Assembly: GCA_903813345.2 (NCBI GenBank)
Contig: CAIIXF020000009.1
Coordinates: 37,999,759 to 38,063,758 of the forward strand
Reading direction: 5' to 3'
Length of the DNA stretch: 64,000 nt
From: Owenia fusiformis
Taxonomy: Eukaryota > Annelida > Polychaeta > Sabellida > Oweniidae
Shown here: piece after piece, positions 14,301-29,300 of the stretch
Position numbering within the stretch: position 1 is the first letter of the stretch
How the letters are laid out: every line of letters begins with the position of its first letter
Made by a program: the position numbers and the translations under genes
The notes under the pieces: generated by a model
The model's input: the letters and a program-made list of their open reading frames with translations, nothing else
Told to the model about the DNA's origin: nothing
Databases searched by the model: none

Positions 14301-17300
14301 TCTTAGGTCTTATATAGGCATCTCATCCTTACCATGTAATATTGTATAACAGTTATTGTAAAGAATACATAATAGAATTTGAAATGGTAAAAACACATTG
14401 ATTAGAAATTTTAAATGCTGCTTGCAATCTTTAATTGAGAATGATAATGTTGAGGAGGAAGGAGGTATATGGGATTGGATTTGGAGGGGCCTAATTAAAC
14501 ACCCCCCCCCCCTCAGTTTTTTCACAGTTATGCCAATACATTTATACTCTGCTAAGAAATATTCAATAATATAACATGAACTTTAACATAAAACAAAAAT
14601 ACAGACAGGCATATATGGATGGGCATTGGGCGAGATCAAATGTATTGTTGTTTTTAGCAGGATCAGTGTCACTCATAAGCTCCTTCTTCATCTTATAAGC
14701 TCTTATGAACAGTGTCATATCTTCTGCATGAATTTACGTCCATGTATATAGATCTTTATTTATAGTGTCATATCTGATGCAAAATGGTTTAAAATGGTTT
14801 AAATCTGCAGATTATACTCCATTTATGAAATGATTAGCCATTTCTTAGCCAAATAGAAATAGGACCCAGCCACCAGGTTTATACTATTGTCCAGATCAGA
14901 TGACTCTGTAACAATCCATGGATGATTTTTATGTCACCACCAAAAGTGGTGACATATTGTTATGGTCTCCGTTTTTTTGCGACGGCGGTTGGAGGTTGGC
15001 GTCCGGCGGTTGGAGGTTGGCGTCTGTAACAATTTCTTACAACTTCCTATAACTTAACAAATACTGTTTAGACTGACTTCAATTTTTTTCTAAATCATCT
15101 ACTTGTTCTAAGAAGTTCAAATCTGACTTTAGATTTGACATTTGACCTTCAATGACCTTCTTAAGGTCAAAAAGGTCTTTTTTCAACTTGCTTCACATTG
15201 ACTAAATTTTTTTTCAAAATCATCTACATGTTCTCAGAAATTCAAATCTGACTTTAGATTTGACTTTAGATTTGACATTTGACCTTCAAATCTGACTTTA
15301 GATTTGACATTTGACCGTCAATGACCTTCTCAAGGTCAAAAAAGGTAAAAAAGGTCTGTTTTCAACTTGCTTCAAATTGACTAAATTTTTTTTTCAAAAT
15401 CATCTACGTGTTCTCAGAAATTCAAATCTGACTTAAGATTTTTTTTTGACCTTCAATGACCTTCTCAAGGTCAAAAAAGGTCAAAAAGGTCTGTTTTCAA
15501 CTTGCTTCAAATTGACTAAAAAAAATTTCAAAATCATCTACGTGTTCTCAGAAATTCAAATCTGACTTTAGATTTGACTTAAGATTTGACATTTGACCTT
15601 CAATGACCTTCTCAAAGTCGAAAAAGGTCAAAAAGGTATTTTTTCAACTTGCTTCAAATTGACTAAATTTTTTTTTCTACATGTTCTCAGAAATTCAAAT
15701 CTGACTTTAGATTTAACAATTTAACTTTCAATGACCTTCTCAATGTCAAAAAAGGTATTTTTTCATCTTGCTTCAAATTGACTAAATTTTTTTTTCAAAA
15801 TCATCTACATGTTCTCAGAAATTCAAATATGACTTTAGATTTGACATTTGACCTTCAATGACCTTCTCAAGGTCAAAAAAGGTCAAAAAGGTCTGTTTTC
15901 AACTTGCTTCAAATTGACTAAAAAAAAATTCAAAATCATCTACGTGTTCTCAGAAATTCAAATCTGACTTTAGATTTGACTTAACATTTGACATTTGACC
16001 TTCAATGACCTTCTCAAAGTCAAAAAAGGTCAAAAAGGTATTTTTTCAACTTGCTTCAAATTGACTAAATTTTTTTTTCTACATGTTCTCAGAAATTCAA
16101 CTTTAGATTTGACATTTGACTTTCAATGACCTTCTCAATGTCAAAAAAGGTCAAAAAGGTATTTTTTCATCTTGCTTCAAATTGACTAAATTTTTTTTTC
16201 AAAATCATCTACATGTTCTCAGAAATTCAAATATGACTTTAGATTTGACATTTGACCTTCAATGACCTTCTCAAGGTCAAAAAAGGTCAAAAAGGTCTTT
16301 TTTCAACTTGCTTCAAATTGACTAATTTTTTTTTTCAAAATCATCTACATGTTCTCAGAAATTCAAATCTGACTTTAGATTTGACATTTGACCTTTAATG
16401 ACCTTCTCAAGGTCAAAAAAGGTCAAAAAGGTCTGTTTCAACTTGCTTCAAATTGACCAAATTTTTTTTTCAAAATCATCTACATCTTTTCAGAAGTTCA
16501 AATTTGACTTTACAAGTTCTCAGAAGTTCAAATCTGACTTTAGATTTGACCTTTGACCTTCAATGACCTTCTCAAGGTCAAAAAGGTCTTTTTTCAACTT
16601 GCTTCAAATTGACTAATTTTTTTTCAAAATCATCTACATGTTCTCAGAAGTTCAAATCTGACTTTAGATTTGACATTTGACCTTCAATGACCTTTTCAAG
16701 GTCAAAAAGGTCTTTTTTCAACTTGCTTCAAATTTACTTAATTTTTTTTTCAAAATCATCTACATGTTCTCAGAAGTTCAAATCTGACTTTACATTTGAC
16801 ATTTGACCTTCAATGACCTTCTCAATGTCAAAAAAAGTCAAAGAGGTATTTTTTCAACTTGCTTCAGATTGAACAATTTCTTTTTTCAAAATCATCTACA
16901 AGATCCCAGAAGCTTAAATCTTCAAAAACCTTCTTAAGGTCAAAAGGTATTTTCCACCTTGCTTTAAATTGACCAAATTGTTTTAGGTGGTGACATTTTG
17001 TCATGTTAATGCCTTGTCAAAAATGTTTACCTAATTTTCATAAATTTTGCAACCTTTTTAAAATAAAGGTGAAATGTAGCTGAAATGAAATTAAAAAGAA
17101 ATATAGCAACATTCTATTTTTATTGTAAACTTGATTTTAGGAAAATCTTTCATAGCAATGAATATTTAAATATAGTTCAATCCTTTTCACATTTAATTTT
17201 TGGATGCTAGAAAGGTAAACAATTTTCAAATGCATGATGGACTGAATGGCCTTTAATTATCAAGAGGCAAGTTAAGATGTACTCCAGTTCACTCAGGGCA

Positions 17301-20300
17301 CTTGGGAAATGACCAAAATAATATTAATAAGCTTACATGCAAGCTTTGTAACATAGTTTTTTCAGAAATTGGTAAAATACACACATACATGTACATGCAT
17401 AGGTTCTACTCCAGTATGTGTATGCAGAAATCACTAACTATCATGATAGGATTGTGACAAGTCAAGTGAAAGAAAACTAACCATGGGTTTTTATGTCACC
17501 TCCACAAGTGGTGACATATTGTTGTAGTCCTCAATTTTTTGTCTACGACGGTTGGTGTTTAACATCTGTAACAAATGGCAGGTAGTGACATTTTGCCTTG
17601 TTTTTCATTGTTTTGCTCCTATCATCCCATGCCATCATATCAAAGTCCAAAATCTCAAAATAATCCTTGGATTTTCAAGGATATCTGGAAAAGGTTTTAA
17701 AAATGGGGACACCCAAGCAACAACTCTGATGTACTTGAAAAGAAACAAATAAAGTGTTGTTTTTACATTTTTTTCGTTTTTGAACATCATACATGGTATT
17801 ATTGATTAAATATAATGTTGTAATCTGAAAAACAAAGTGGTTAACCATCGGAGAATGCACATATGTAGAAATACAAGAAATACACTTCACACAACAATTT
17901 GGATGTTTTTTCAAGACCTCACCAAAATTCAATTAGATATCTCACTTTGAAGCACAGTTAATTAGGCCCTGCAGTAAATGCCCTGCAGTCTTGGCCTGGA
18001 CAATCATTTAATTGACTGTCTCACATGTAACCTGCTCAAATGAACAAATTATTGTCTTAAGATCACTGTGATGTCAACATGGAAAGGAAAAGGGATTACA
18101 TATGGAAAGGAAAAGGGATTACATAATAGTAGTCAAAGTACATACAGGGTGCTCCAAAAATATCACTATCATTATAATCGTTTTATTATGTCCCCAGTTA
18201 CTGACATACTATCTACAGTACATTAATTTTTTCATTGGAAAATATAATACATATTATTTTTTTTATCTTGGATAGGAGTCCATAATGCCCATATACTTGA
18301 GTTAGTATACAAACAGATCAGATTTCATGACTATACGGTTGAAACATAATCGTCCACTTTACTCTATTGGCAAACAGTCCATTGCCCAATGGGTCACTAG
18401 TTTTCCAAGTCTATTGCCAAGAGTGAAAAGGGGAAAAGGATTGTTATTGGGGATGCTGTAACTGTTTATTCCAAACCCCGGTGTATATGTTTTATTCAAC
18501 ATAATAGTGTCTATGTGTTACATATTTAATAAACACTTTGATGGTATTCATATGACAGTAAATACACAGTAGTCAGGCTTGTGTGTTTAGTAAATTATGA
18601 TATAAAATATAATATATAGTTAGTCCAATTGAGTTGATAAAATGTAAAGGATGTAAACTTCCAAATGATTTACATTAAGACTGCTGTCCTGAGTATGTCA
18701 ATCAAAAAATGATGTTTTGTCAATGGATGAGGAATAACTTTGGGTTCAATATTACAGATAATCAAGTCTATTTTGCAAAATAGTTATCACCCAAAACAAT
18801 TGATTTGCTGAGTGGAGTTTAAATGAAGTCATCTGTATTATTTGGGTCTCAAAAGTGTGTCTCCTGGGGGAGGCTTCTCCTTTAGGAGACATTGGGAAAC
18901 ACACAGGTGAATTTGACAAATCAAAGTCTAAACCTTGCACATACTTCAGTAGAAATCATGTAACTTAAGTATAGGGCTAAACAGCTTCATTGGAATCCTT
19001 GAGTAACTCAGCTTCTACATAATCTAGTAGGACCATATTAGACGCACCTGGTTTAACATAGAAAATCTTTTGCAAAAACATATTTGGTCTTATCCCTAGG
19101 CCTATGGTCTTATCCTGGTCTATATGTAACAGGAGCTGCTTAGAGCTGTTGAAGTATTTTTGTTATATAATATCTTGGGAAATGTGTCAGCTTGATTTGT
19201 AAATTACTATGAAGTTATTATTATGGCTGACCTATTTGTGCTTTTTAAGTCAGATTGTGAGGATGAAATGATGTGTGAATATTAAAATCTGACCATTTTT
19301 CAAAAATATAAAGGAAGCATTAGGGGTGGTGTGCTTAGGGAGCATCAGGGGTGGGGTGCTTAGGGAGCATCAGGGGAAGGGTGCTTAGGGAGCATCAGGG
19401 GTGAGGTGCTTAGGGAGCACAAAGGGTGAGGTGCTTAGGGAGCATCAGGGGTGGGGTGCTTAGGGAGCATCAGGGGTGGGGTGCTTAGGGAGCATCAGGG
19501 GTGGGGTGCTTAGGGAGCATCAGGGGTGGGGTACTTAGGGAGCATCAGGGGCGGGGTGCTTAGGGAGCATCAGGGGTGGTGTGCTTAGGGAGCATCAGGG
19601 GTGGGGTGCTTAAGGAGGACAAGGGGTGAGGTGCTTAGGGAGCATCATGGTGAAGTACTAAGGATGCATCAGGGGTGGGTTGCTTAGGGAGCATCAGGGG
19701 TGGGGTGCTTAGGGAGCATCGGGGGTGAGGTGCTTAGGGAGCATCAGGGTGAGGTGCTTAGGGAGCATCAGGGGTGGGGTGCTTAGGGAGCATCAGGGGT
19801 GGGGTGCTTAGGGAGCATCAGGGGTGAGGTGCTTAGGGAGCACAAAGGGTGAGGTGCTTAGGGAGCATCAGGGGTGGGGTGCTTAGGGAGCATCAGGGGT
19901 GGGGTGCTTAGGAGCATCAGGGGTGAGGTGCTTAGGGAGCATCAGGGGTGGGGCGCTTAGGGAGCATCAGGGGTGAGGTGCTTAGGGAGCATCAGGGGTG
20001 GGGCGCTTAGGGAGCATCAGGGGTGAGGTGCTTAGGGAGCATCAGGGGTGAGGTGCTTAGGGAGCATCAGGGGTGAGGTGCTTAGGGAGCATCAGGGGTG
20101 AGGTGCTTAGGGAGCATCAGGGGTGGGGTGCTAAGGGAGCATCAGGGGTGGGATGCTTAGGGAGCATCAGGGGTGGGGTGCTTAGGGAGCATCAGGGGTG
20201 AGGTGCTTAGGGAGCATCAGGGGTGGGGCGCTTAGGGAGCATCAGGGGTGAGGTGCTTAGGAGCATCAGGGGTGAGGTGCTTAGGGAGCATCAGGGGTGA

Positions 20301-23300
20301 GGTGCTTAGGGAGCATCAGGGGTGAGGTGCTTAGGGAGCATCAGGGGTGGGGCGCTTAGGGAGCATCAGGGGTGGGGTGCTTAGGGAGCATCAGGGGTGG
20401 GGTGCTTAGGGAGCATCAGGGGTGAGGTGCTTAGGGAGCATCAGGGGTGAGGTACTTAGGGAGCATCAGGGGTGAGGTGCTTAGGGAGCATCAGGGGTGA
20501 GGTGCTTAGGGAGCATCAGGGGTGAGGTACTTAGGGAGCATCAGGGGTGAGGTGCTTAGGGAGCATCAGGGGTGGGGCGCTTAGGGAGCATCAGGGATTG
20601 TGTGCTTAGGGAGCATCAGGGATGTACTCTGGAGTACCTAGAATGTTACTTAAGCAGTAAAACTATTATGCAAAAGCTGTACAATAAACTAGGTAGTGTA
20701 TGTAATTTGGTGCAGTTAAATCATAACTGATATTTTAGTACTCATAAATTATTCCACCCACCAGATGGTATGGTAACTGGTTTTGTATATTTTCGTTTTC
20801 TAAAGTGAGACTGGTTATGTATGTTGGTAGGTATTAGACAAGGTGAACACTTGCATGGTGAATTCCTATGGCTAAGAGGTTCTGTTCTTGCAATGTAAAA
20901 CATCCAGAGAGAAATCATAATATAAATAAATTTAAATGTGTATGGAGCCATAGTTTAACATGAATGTGTTTGAAGTGCAGTTATGACTTATAATTCGTTC
21001 TTGATTTGAGAAAATCTGCATTGTGAAATTGGAAATCAGATTTTTTTCGTGGAAATATGCAAGAGTTACCTGGGTAATCTGTCTGTAGAATTATGCTAAG
21101 TATCTAGGGGCTGTATTTATATGTGTGTGTAGTTTTCCTAAAATGTTTCATTTATATACCATATCTGTTGATATTTCTGTATCATTTATTACGTATTTCT
21201 CATTGGTGCATTCTATTTTCATTTTTCGATCATGTGCATTTTTGGGGGGTGGTTTCCAATCGATGTGACTTTATTTGTTTGATAGCATTTTTGATTTGAT
21301 CCCTTGGGAAGGATGAGCAGCAGAAACAGACAACTTCTTTCCTAGAAGTAACCTTAGCTGATTCTGGAAATAGACAGGTCTCCTTCCATATTTGGTCCAT
21401 TTGCCCATATTTGGAGTGGCTATTTGGGAGGCAATCTTCTTACACAGGTTTCTAACTTCCCTTGAATAAAAAATCTGAATGATCACTGTTGAAATACCCA
21501 AAAAAATACAATTTAAAATTGAATATGCATTATTACAAAGTAAACAGGGGTGAAAATGAACATAGTATTTTAATCAAATGTTAAAGTATATTGAAATAGT
21601 TTGACTTTTAGAGAGAAGATCATTATACTAAATACCTGATTGGTATTTTGATCATGAGTTAAGCTGAGATAAGACTAAGCCGCGGCTACATTTTCAGACT
21701 GACTTGTTTTTGAAATGCTACCAATTTATATTTAGCTAAGGTGTTAGGGTACCAGGCATACTTCAATGTAGAGCCTAATCAAGCCATTTTACCTAATATC
21801 AGAGCTGGTTAAACTTTTGGCATTCAGTAACCTTTAAGAATAAATGTAGTAGTATCAAAATATACATATAATGAGGTGAAAAGCTTTTGAACCCCTCATT
21901 CCCTTCAGTTGTTCGGAATACAGAAGACTTTTGTCCCTAGCCCTGCGGTATTTATTCGTTGATATAATACCTGCTCTTTGGTCTATATTCTTTAATTCAT
22001 ATAACATATATTTCAAGGTATGACTGCAGGAATATACTGTACTGTACTGGTATTAACTCCATGTATATGGTACTTAAGTGCTGTTTTAAAGGAAAGGCTT
22101 GCAGAGGGTGTAGGTAATTGTTGTAGACCTAACAATTATTTTTATAAAGGATTTATAATTCTGGTTAATGTATTCATAGACGTGAAATGGGAATGTAAGA
22201 CCCCTAGTAAACATCTCTATATGTTATTGGACAATTTGGGGGTTTACGGGGCATTAGAATATATAAGTCAACATGATGTAACTTGGTGCAGTTTGCTTAT
22301 ATGGTTTCCTCCTTTGATTTCAGTAAGAACAGATTAATGAGGAATGACAAGTACATAAACGGACCATTATGGTACGAAACTTTGACAACATTCCAACAAA
22401 AGATCAACATCAATTTGACAAAAGTACGAATGTGTCTAATATGTGTGAACTTAACCATTTTCTGATTTAATTGAAATTTTGAGCATGTTTTTAGGTTATT
22501 ACAGTTTTATTATTTCTTCTGCTGGATATATCTTGCTAAGTTAGGATTTTTATCATAACTCTCAAGATTCCCAAAAATATAGGCCTCATTTTCAAATATA
22601 AGTCTTACTTCTGAAAAATAAGCCTCAGATTTAGCCCCCCCCCCATTACCAATTTCCAGGTTCACCCTGCTGTCAGTATTGTATTATCATACCTAATAAA
22701 TCTGGATTTAAATATTGCTTTTATCAGATGATCTGGTTTATAGCTAGGGGTTTTACAAAAAATGGTTTTCTCCCACTCTGTTTCTATTCAAAAATTCTGC
22801 TGTATTGTGTATACAGCTTGAATATAATATTCCATGTATATCCCAGTAAAACAACAAATCACCCATCTTCATACTGTTCTATTTCCCCCTATTAATAAAT
22901 GTGTTGTGCATAAGCTGCTTGATGTTCCCAAACATGGAACTATAACATGTTTGGATTAATCACATCACTGTGGTTTTAACCAAGATAAAGATGAAGATTA
23001 TATATCCTTCCAAAATTAGAAAGTCTTTATCTTGTTTCTTGTGATAATACAATGTTAGATCTGTGTATATAATCAGTTAAGTAGTTGGAAACACCGGCCA
23101 TGTTGGAATAAAGGACACCTGGTAGTCTAAACAGGGTGGAATGGGTGAAAGGGGGGGGGATGATACAACAACGAGTTGATATGATACAGGGTGGGTTGGC
23201 ATCTATAGTGTATATTGATGACTTCCTTAAATACCACCCCTTAATTAAAAATGTTGACATTAAAATTCAACACATTGTTTAGAACTTGTAATGATGATTA

Positions 23301-26300
23301 GTACAGGGTGAGCCAAGCAAATCTTAATAACTCAGTCATGCAGTATGGGTTTTATTGCTTTAATAGATAAAAGTGTGCATTTCAAATAGGAACTACATGT
23401 AGTTCTGATTTTGTTTTAATGTACAGAGAATTGCTTGTATTGCAATTAAAATAAATACATTTTCATCTTTTTTTCTTTTGTCAACCTAAACCAGTGGTAA
23501 GATCACAATCATATTTTCACCAGAACCATGGGTTTGATGGGATTTGATCCCAGGATCTGAAACCTGCCATAACAGAACCATACTGAGGTGATAATAAGCT
23601 CAATGTGTCATTATATTAGTGCCACATTATCTTTTCAACTAAACCCCTGCATTCCGTGGGAATTAGGAATTGCATAATAAACCAATAGCATCTAATTAAA
23701 CCCAAAAGAGTAGGTATACTTTAGCATCTAATTACTTTACTTTTTTACATCTAGTGAATTAAAATCTGGAATGGAGTTCCTAGTAGACTTGCAGATTTTT
23801 AACATATTCAAACTTTGGTAACCTCAACCCCTTCAAAGTGAATCACACAAACATTTACAAAATCTATATACAAACCTTGCTAACATATACCTCAGTCTTT
23901 TAAATGGCGAATCAACAAATCAGTGCATAGAAATATATGCAACATTAGAATAATTGGACCAAAATAGTACAATATTTTAAATTGCTAGTTAAGTATTCAT
24001 AAGGGTTTAGGGTTTTCAAGGAATGTTACAATGTTCTATCACATTCATTGAAAGTAGAAAACATGTATCCATGTAAACCCTGTATGCTATAATGCTATTG
24101 CATTAAATAAAAATAATATATATATATAAGGGTTATGTACTGGAAGGTTTTGGATACAGGGTTTATCCCAAGGGAAATATGTGTATCTCCCGAGGGACCG
24201 CAGGGACCGAGGGATATATAGGGGTTATGCACTGGGAGGTTTTGGATACAGGGAATATCCCGAGGGATATACAATATATCTTCCCGAGGGACCGAGGGAT
24301 GGATATATTATATCTGCCCGCATTTGGCCTGGAGTGGGACATATACAATATATCCTGCCCGCTCCTCAGATATGATATATATTCCCGAGTGATATCTACC
24401 CCAAACCCACTTAAATATGAGATACACACATATTTCCCGCGGGATAAACCCTGTATCCAAAACCGACCGTACATAACAGATGTATTTCATACCTACTGAG
24501 GTTCTAGGTACATTATACCTTATAAAGATCCTAAATTCCAAGAAATTTTTAAAAAATTGAAAGAAAATGTGAAAAATAATTTTGAAAAAAAAAATTTAAA
24601 AAATTTTTTTGAAAATTATTGAAAAAAAATTTTTGAAAAAAAATTTTAAATAACATTTTTTTAATAAAATTATGAAAAAAATGAAAAAAAAATTTTCAGG
24701 AGCGGGGCGGGATGTACAGTGCTGATATATAATAATTAAGGGTGCGTTTTCAAACTAAACAGAGTGCTCCTACCAAAATAAATTTGCCTAAATACCCCTG
24801 AGACTCTTATCTGATAGATAGAATGCACAAATAAAACAAAAGTTTTGCTATTATGGGTAAAAAGTTCTCTTGAAATTACGAAGTGATTTTACCTGTTAAT
24901 TCTGTTCATGGTCCGCCATTTTTGCGGAAGTTACACTGAAACGCAAACTCCATGAAACGAAACGAAATCACTAGAAAAAACATGGCATACATTGTGCGGC
25001 GTGTGCGCATGTGCAGCAAAGTTTTAACCAATCAGATTATTTGATTATTTTGCGCACATGAATTATTTGCTTCTGAGCACTTACAAGCTTACCACAATAA
25101 ACAAACCTGGCAGAGACTACCCTGAGCCTACTTCATTTTGGCGAAATTTCAGCTCAAACTCGTGACAAATGAACTATGCATACGCTGGTGTGAAGCCTTG
25201 GAGACACTCATTTTGGTATATATGATTTATGGTGTATACTTTTCTGCAGTTTGTGTGAGTTTGGGACATTAAATGTTAAAATTCAAGAAAATATGGCAAT
25301 AAAACGACTAATCAATTAATATATACCAGCACTGTATACAGCGTGTATCCATCCCGGTCCCTAGATACACTATATATTCCCGCTCGTTATGTACCTAGAA
25401 CCTCAGTAGGTATGAAATACATCAATATATTTGGTTTTTACTTTCATTTACAATCTGAATTTTAGTCTTATGCTGGAATACAATAATATGACATTGTATA
25501 TGCTATTTGCACCAATATTTATTTATTTATTTATTTTTATTTAGACATATGCTTTGAGAACAGCAGCACCCTAACATTTAAATGCTAGGTGCGTCTACAT
25601 ATACAAAATCACATACTATTAAACATTTAAATAGAAATTGCTAAAATCATACAGTTCTTGGTTTAAAAATTTTGACTAAAAACTGCTTGACAATTTTGTC
25701 AAGACTAGAATTAATATCATGCCCCCATTCCACATTATCACCAAGCATGGTCGTTAACTTTTGATCATTACTTGATGCAAGCAGTGTTGCACAAAGATCA
25801 CTGGAGGCATATGTATTAACATTACTATAAAAAACAGATCTTTCCTTGGTAAAAAAGGGACACAATAATAATCTATGATGCATTGTATCTTTCACTTCAA
25901 GTGTGCACAATTTACATATTCCATCACTCTTATCCCATTTTTCATAGTTTGTTTCTAAACAAAAGTTGTTACTTCTTGCTAAAAACTTTAGTCTCGCACC
26001 ATAAAAATCTAGATCATTTTTCAAGTAGTTCTCTAGTTTGTAGTCAGATTTCACATTTTTGTAGATGTAAAGAGAATCATGATTTGAGATACTCTCATGA
26101 AACTTTTCTAATCTTTGTGCTTTAGATATGTCTAAAAATGAGGAAAACCAATCGCAATCATTTCTGTAAATAACATCATCTAAGCCCTTATCTGTAACAC
26201 TTTTATGTATATTGGATATAAATTTCCAGTATGACTCTTTACCTTCCTTATAACATTGTAGTAATGACCTTAAAACTTTGTGAGGGAGAGAAGATGTAGG

Positions 26301-29300
26301 TAAATCATAATTGAGATAATTAAAATACTCTAGTTGTCTTTTTTCCAAAATGTCACACAATGGTTTCCATCCTAGATCACCTAGTAATGCTTCTCTTGCT
26401 GGCTTACTTTTAATTTGAAAAACTGCTTGACCTGCGGAGTATTGGAATGCATTAATTTTGGATTTGGCTGACTTAGAAAGAACCCACGTGGGGCAACCAT
26501 GTAAGAGCGCAGGCATTACCATTGAATTAAATATGGTACTTCCAAAATCAAATCTTTTAACATTACAGTGTTTTGCCAATGTCATGGTTATGTAATTTTT
26601 CATATTCTTCGCTTTCTTTTCAATATACTTAATGTGGGATGTTTCTTTTAAAGATCTGTTGAACATTACACCCAGATATTTATATTCATTGACTTCAGGA
26701 AGTAAAAGCTTTCCCAAATGCCACTTTTTCTTTCGATCAATTCGTTTTCCAATTATCATTACTTTTGACTTTTTTTCACTGAATTGCATACCCCACTTAA
26801 GCCCAAAATCATTTGTAATAGAAAGCATTTTCTGTAATTCCATTTCTGTCTGGGCCATAAGGACAATATCATCTGCATATAAGAGACATGGGATTTTAGA
26901 GTTATTATATGGCAAGCCCAGAGTGGACATATTAAGACTATCTACAAGGTCAGTCATTACTATGGAAAAAAGGGTGGGAGATAAAATACAGCCCTGTTTA
27001 ACACCAGATGGTGTGTCAAAATATTCAGTGCTATATTGACCAAAAATAACTTTGTTTGTGGAATTTGAGTATAAGGATTTTAACATTCGCCATGTCTTTC
27101 CCTGTATTCCCTTTTCCCAAAGTTTAACAAAAAGGAGATCGCGGTCTAGAACATCAAAAGCTTTCGAGATATCAATAAAGGCAAGATAAGAATTGAGCTT
27201 TTTATCTTTTCTTAGGCTACAAAGCCCCTTAAGGGTAAAAATGTGGTTCTCGAGTCTTTTCCCTTTTTGGTAAGCACCCTGAAGGTCACCAAGAATGTTA
27301 TTGTCTCTTAGAAAATTCATAATCTGAACTTCGAGTATTCCTGAAAAGAGTTTATAGACATTGGAAGTAATTGTGATTCCACGGTAGTTATTAAACACTT
27401 CAGGGTCACCCTCTTTATATAAAGGCTTTATGATACCACATTGCCATTCATCTGGAATATGTTCATGCATTTTGATGCGGTTAAAAAGATCCGAAAGTGG
27501 TTGGGCAATGATAGTTTTCCCCTTTTTAAGAAACTCATTAGGAATCTGGTCAACACCCATCGCTTTACCATTGGCAAGCTCTGATATTTGTGTTGAAATT
27601 AGAGTAGGATCAATGTTTATTGTGGTCATTGCATTAGCATCAAAATTAATGTTAGTCCCTAATTCTTTTACTCTTTCGGCTGCATTGTTTGGGGGAGACA
27701 TTGGATTTCTATATTTTGACCCTACATTCTGCCAATATTGTTTTAGAGCATCATTAACCTTTTTGGGATCTGTTATCACATTATCAGGGTCGTCTGGATC
27801 TTTCATTCTAATAGGGAAATTACTTTTTGCATTGAATTTTTTAAGGGTTTTCCAATAGCTTTTTGAGGATTTGGAGCTTTTATGAGCATTACAAGTAATA
27901 AGTTTGATATGATTTTTTACCCTGTTTTCATTAATTTTAGTGGTAACTTGCTTTTTTAGGTCTTGGTAGATTTCCCAGAGTTCTTTAATAACAGCAGGGT
28001 CAGCCGACTCTGATTTCTGCCAAAGCCTATGAAAGTGACTTGCATCTTTTCTATTTTTGATCAACTGCTTTAGTTCTAAATCCCAGAAATCCCTACAATT
28101 ATTTGAAATTTGCTTTAACCCAATTGAAGTTTTTCCAGCATTAATTAATTTTGACTTGAAAGAATGCCAAATAGACTCAACGTCATAATGGTTGTCTAAT
28201 GACCAGGATTTGAACTCATCACTCAAGGCTAATTGAAATGAATCCCAATTGGTGTCATCCTTAATATCCCAACGGGTGTATGAACTAGGAACAGTTTTAC
28301 TCTGTAAGGGTTTGTGTTCATGTATAATGTTACCCTTGATAATAATGACATTATGATCGCTTCCTATTGAAACATCCTTAGATTCATCAATCACCATGTT
28401 ATCAAAACAGTTAGAAAGAAAATGTTCATTAGCTAAAACATAATCAATAGTAGACACTTGTTCATTACGTGACCATGTTATCTCACCATGGCACCTATCA
28501 GAGCAATTTAGGACGTGCATATTGGAAACCTCGTTGAACATTTGTAAAAGATCACCATTTGGGCTCGAAAAATTGGCCTTTCTGAAAAAAGGCAGTCTTC
28601 CATTGAAATCACCCATGATTAAGATATTACTGTTATCATTAATGGATGCAATATTATGTGTGAGCTCATCAAATAAAGATTGGGATGTTTCCATGTCCCG
28701 ACCATCACAAGGGAAGTATACTGAGCAGACATGGAATATTTGGTTTCCCATTTTAAGTTTCAACCAATAACGCTCATATTCATCATCTTTAGAATCAAAA
28801 TGGTTGTCATTAAGTAAGATTATACTTTTGTGAATTAGAAACCCAACTCCACCACCTTTTTTACCATGTCTGTCTTTACCCTTCCAAATATAGTCATCAT
28901 TTATTATGGTTGGGGTGTTAGTATCACTGAAAAATGTTTCTGTGAGTGCAAACAGGTCATAATTATGATCGCGAAGAATTTGGTTGAGTTGGATTTGTTT
29001 CGCCACGCCGAACCGTTGGGCATTATTATAGGCGAATTTAAAAGATATGTTTTTACGTTTGCGCTTTCTTTGACCTCCTCGTCGATGCGATCGCTTTTTA
29101 AGATTATATGATTCACGGTTACGGTAATAACGAGTATGCTTATCATTGTGGAATGAGGGTTTGGCTGTGACATAGCCCAAAACCTAGTATTTATTTGAAA
29201 AATTGTCATTAAGTGATGGGCATCTGCATCAATAAATATTTCATACTTTTATTTACATAAAAGATGGCAGCACCTTTAAGCTTTAAAAGGAAAGTTGATG

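Noticed and set aside
18146-18175. Mariner-like end CAGGGTGCTCCAAAAATATC
   Set aside because: No matching inverted end or TA duplication was found, so it was not called as an element.
19315-20628. CRISPR-like regular array
   Set aside because: Units are contiguous without unique spacers, and the window is animal DNA; it is a minisatellite. The same holds for the other arrays.
22020-22465. Overlapping 105- and 60-codon frames
   Set aside because: No family signature, ordinary composition for chance frames and no splice support.
23304-23345. Mariner-like end CAGGGTGAGCCAAGCAAATC
   Set aside because: No partner end within reach; could be a solo end or chance.
24163-24541. Overlapping open frames of about 100 codons on both strands
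   Set aside because: They lie in a palindromic repeat and mirror each other; no protein family signature.
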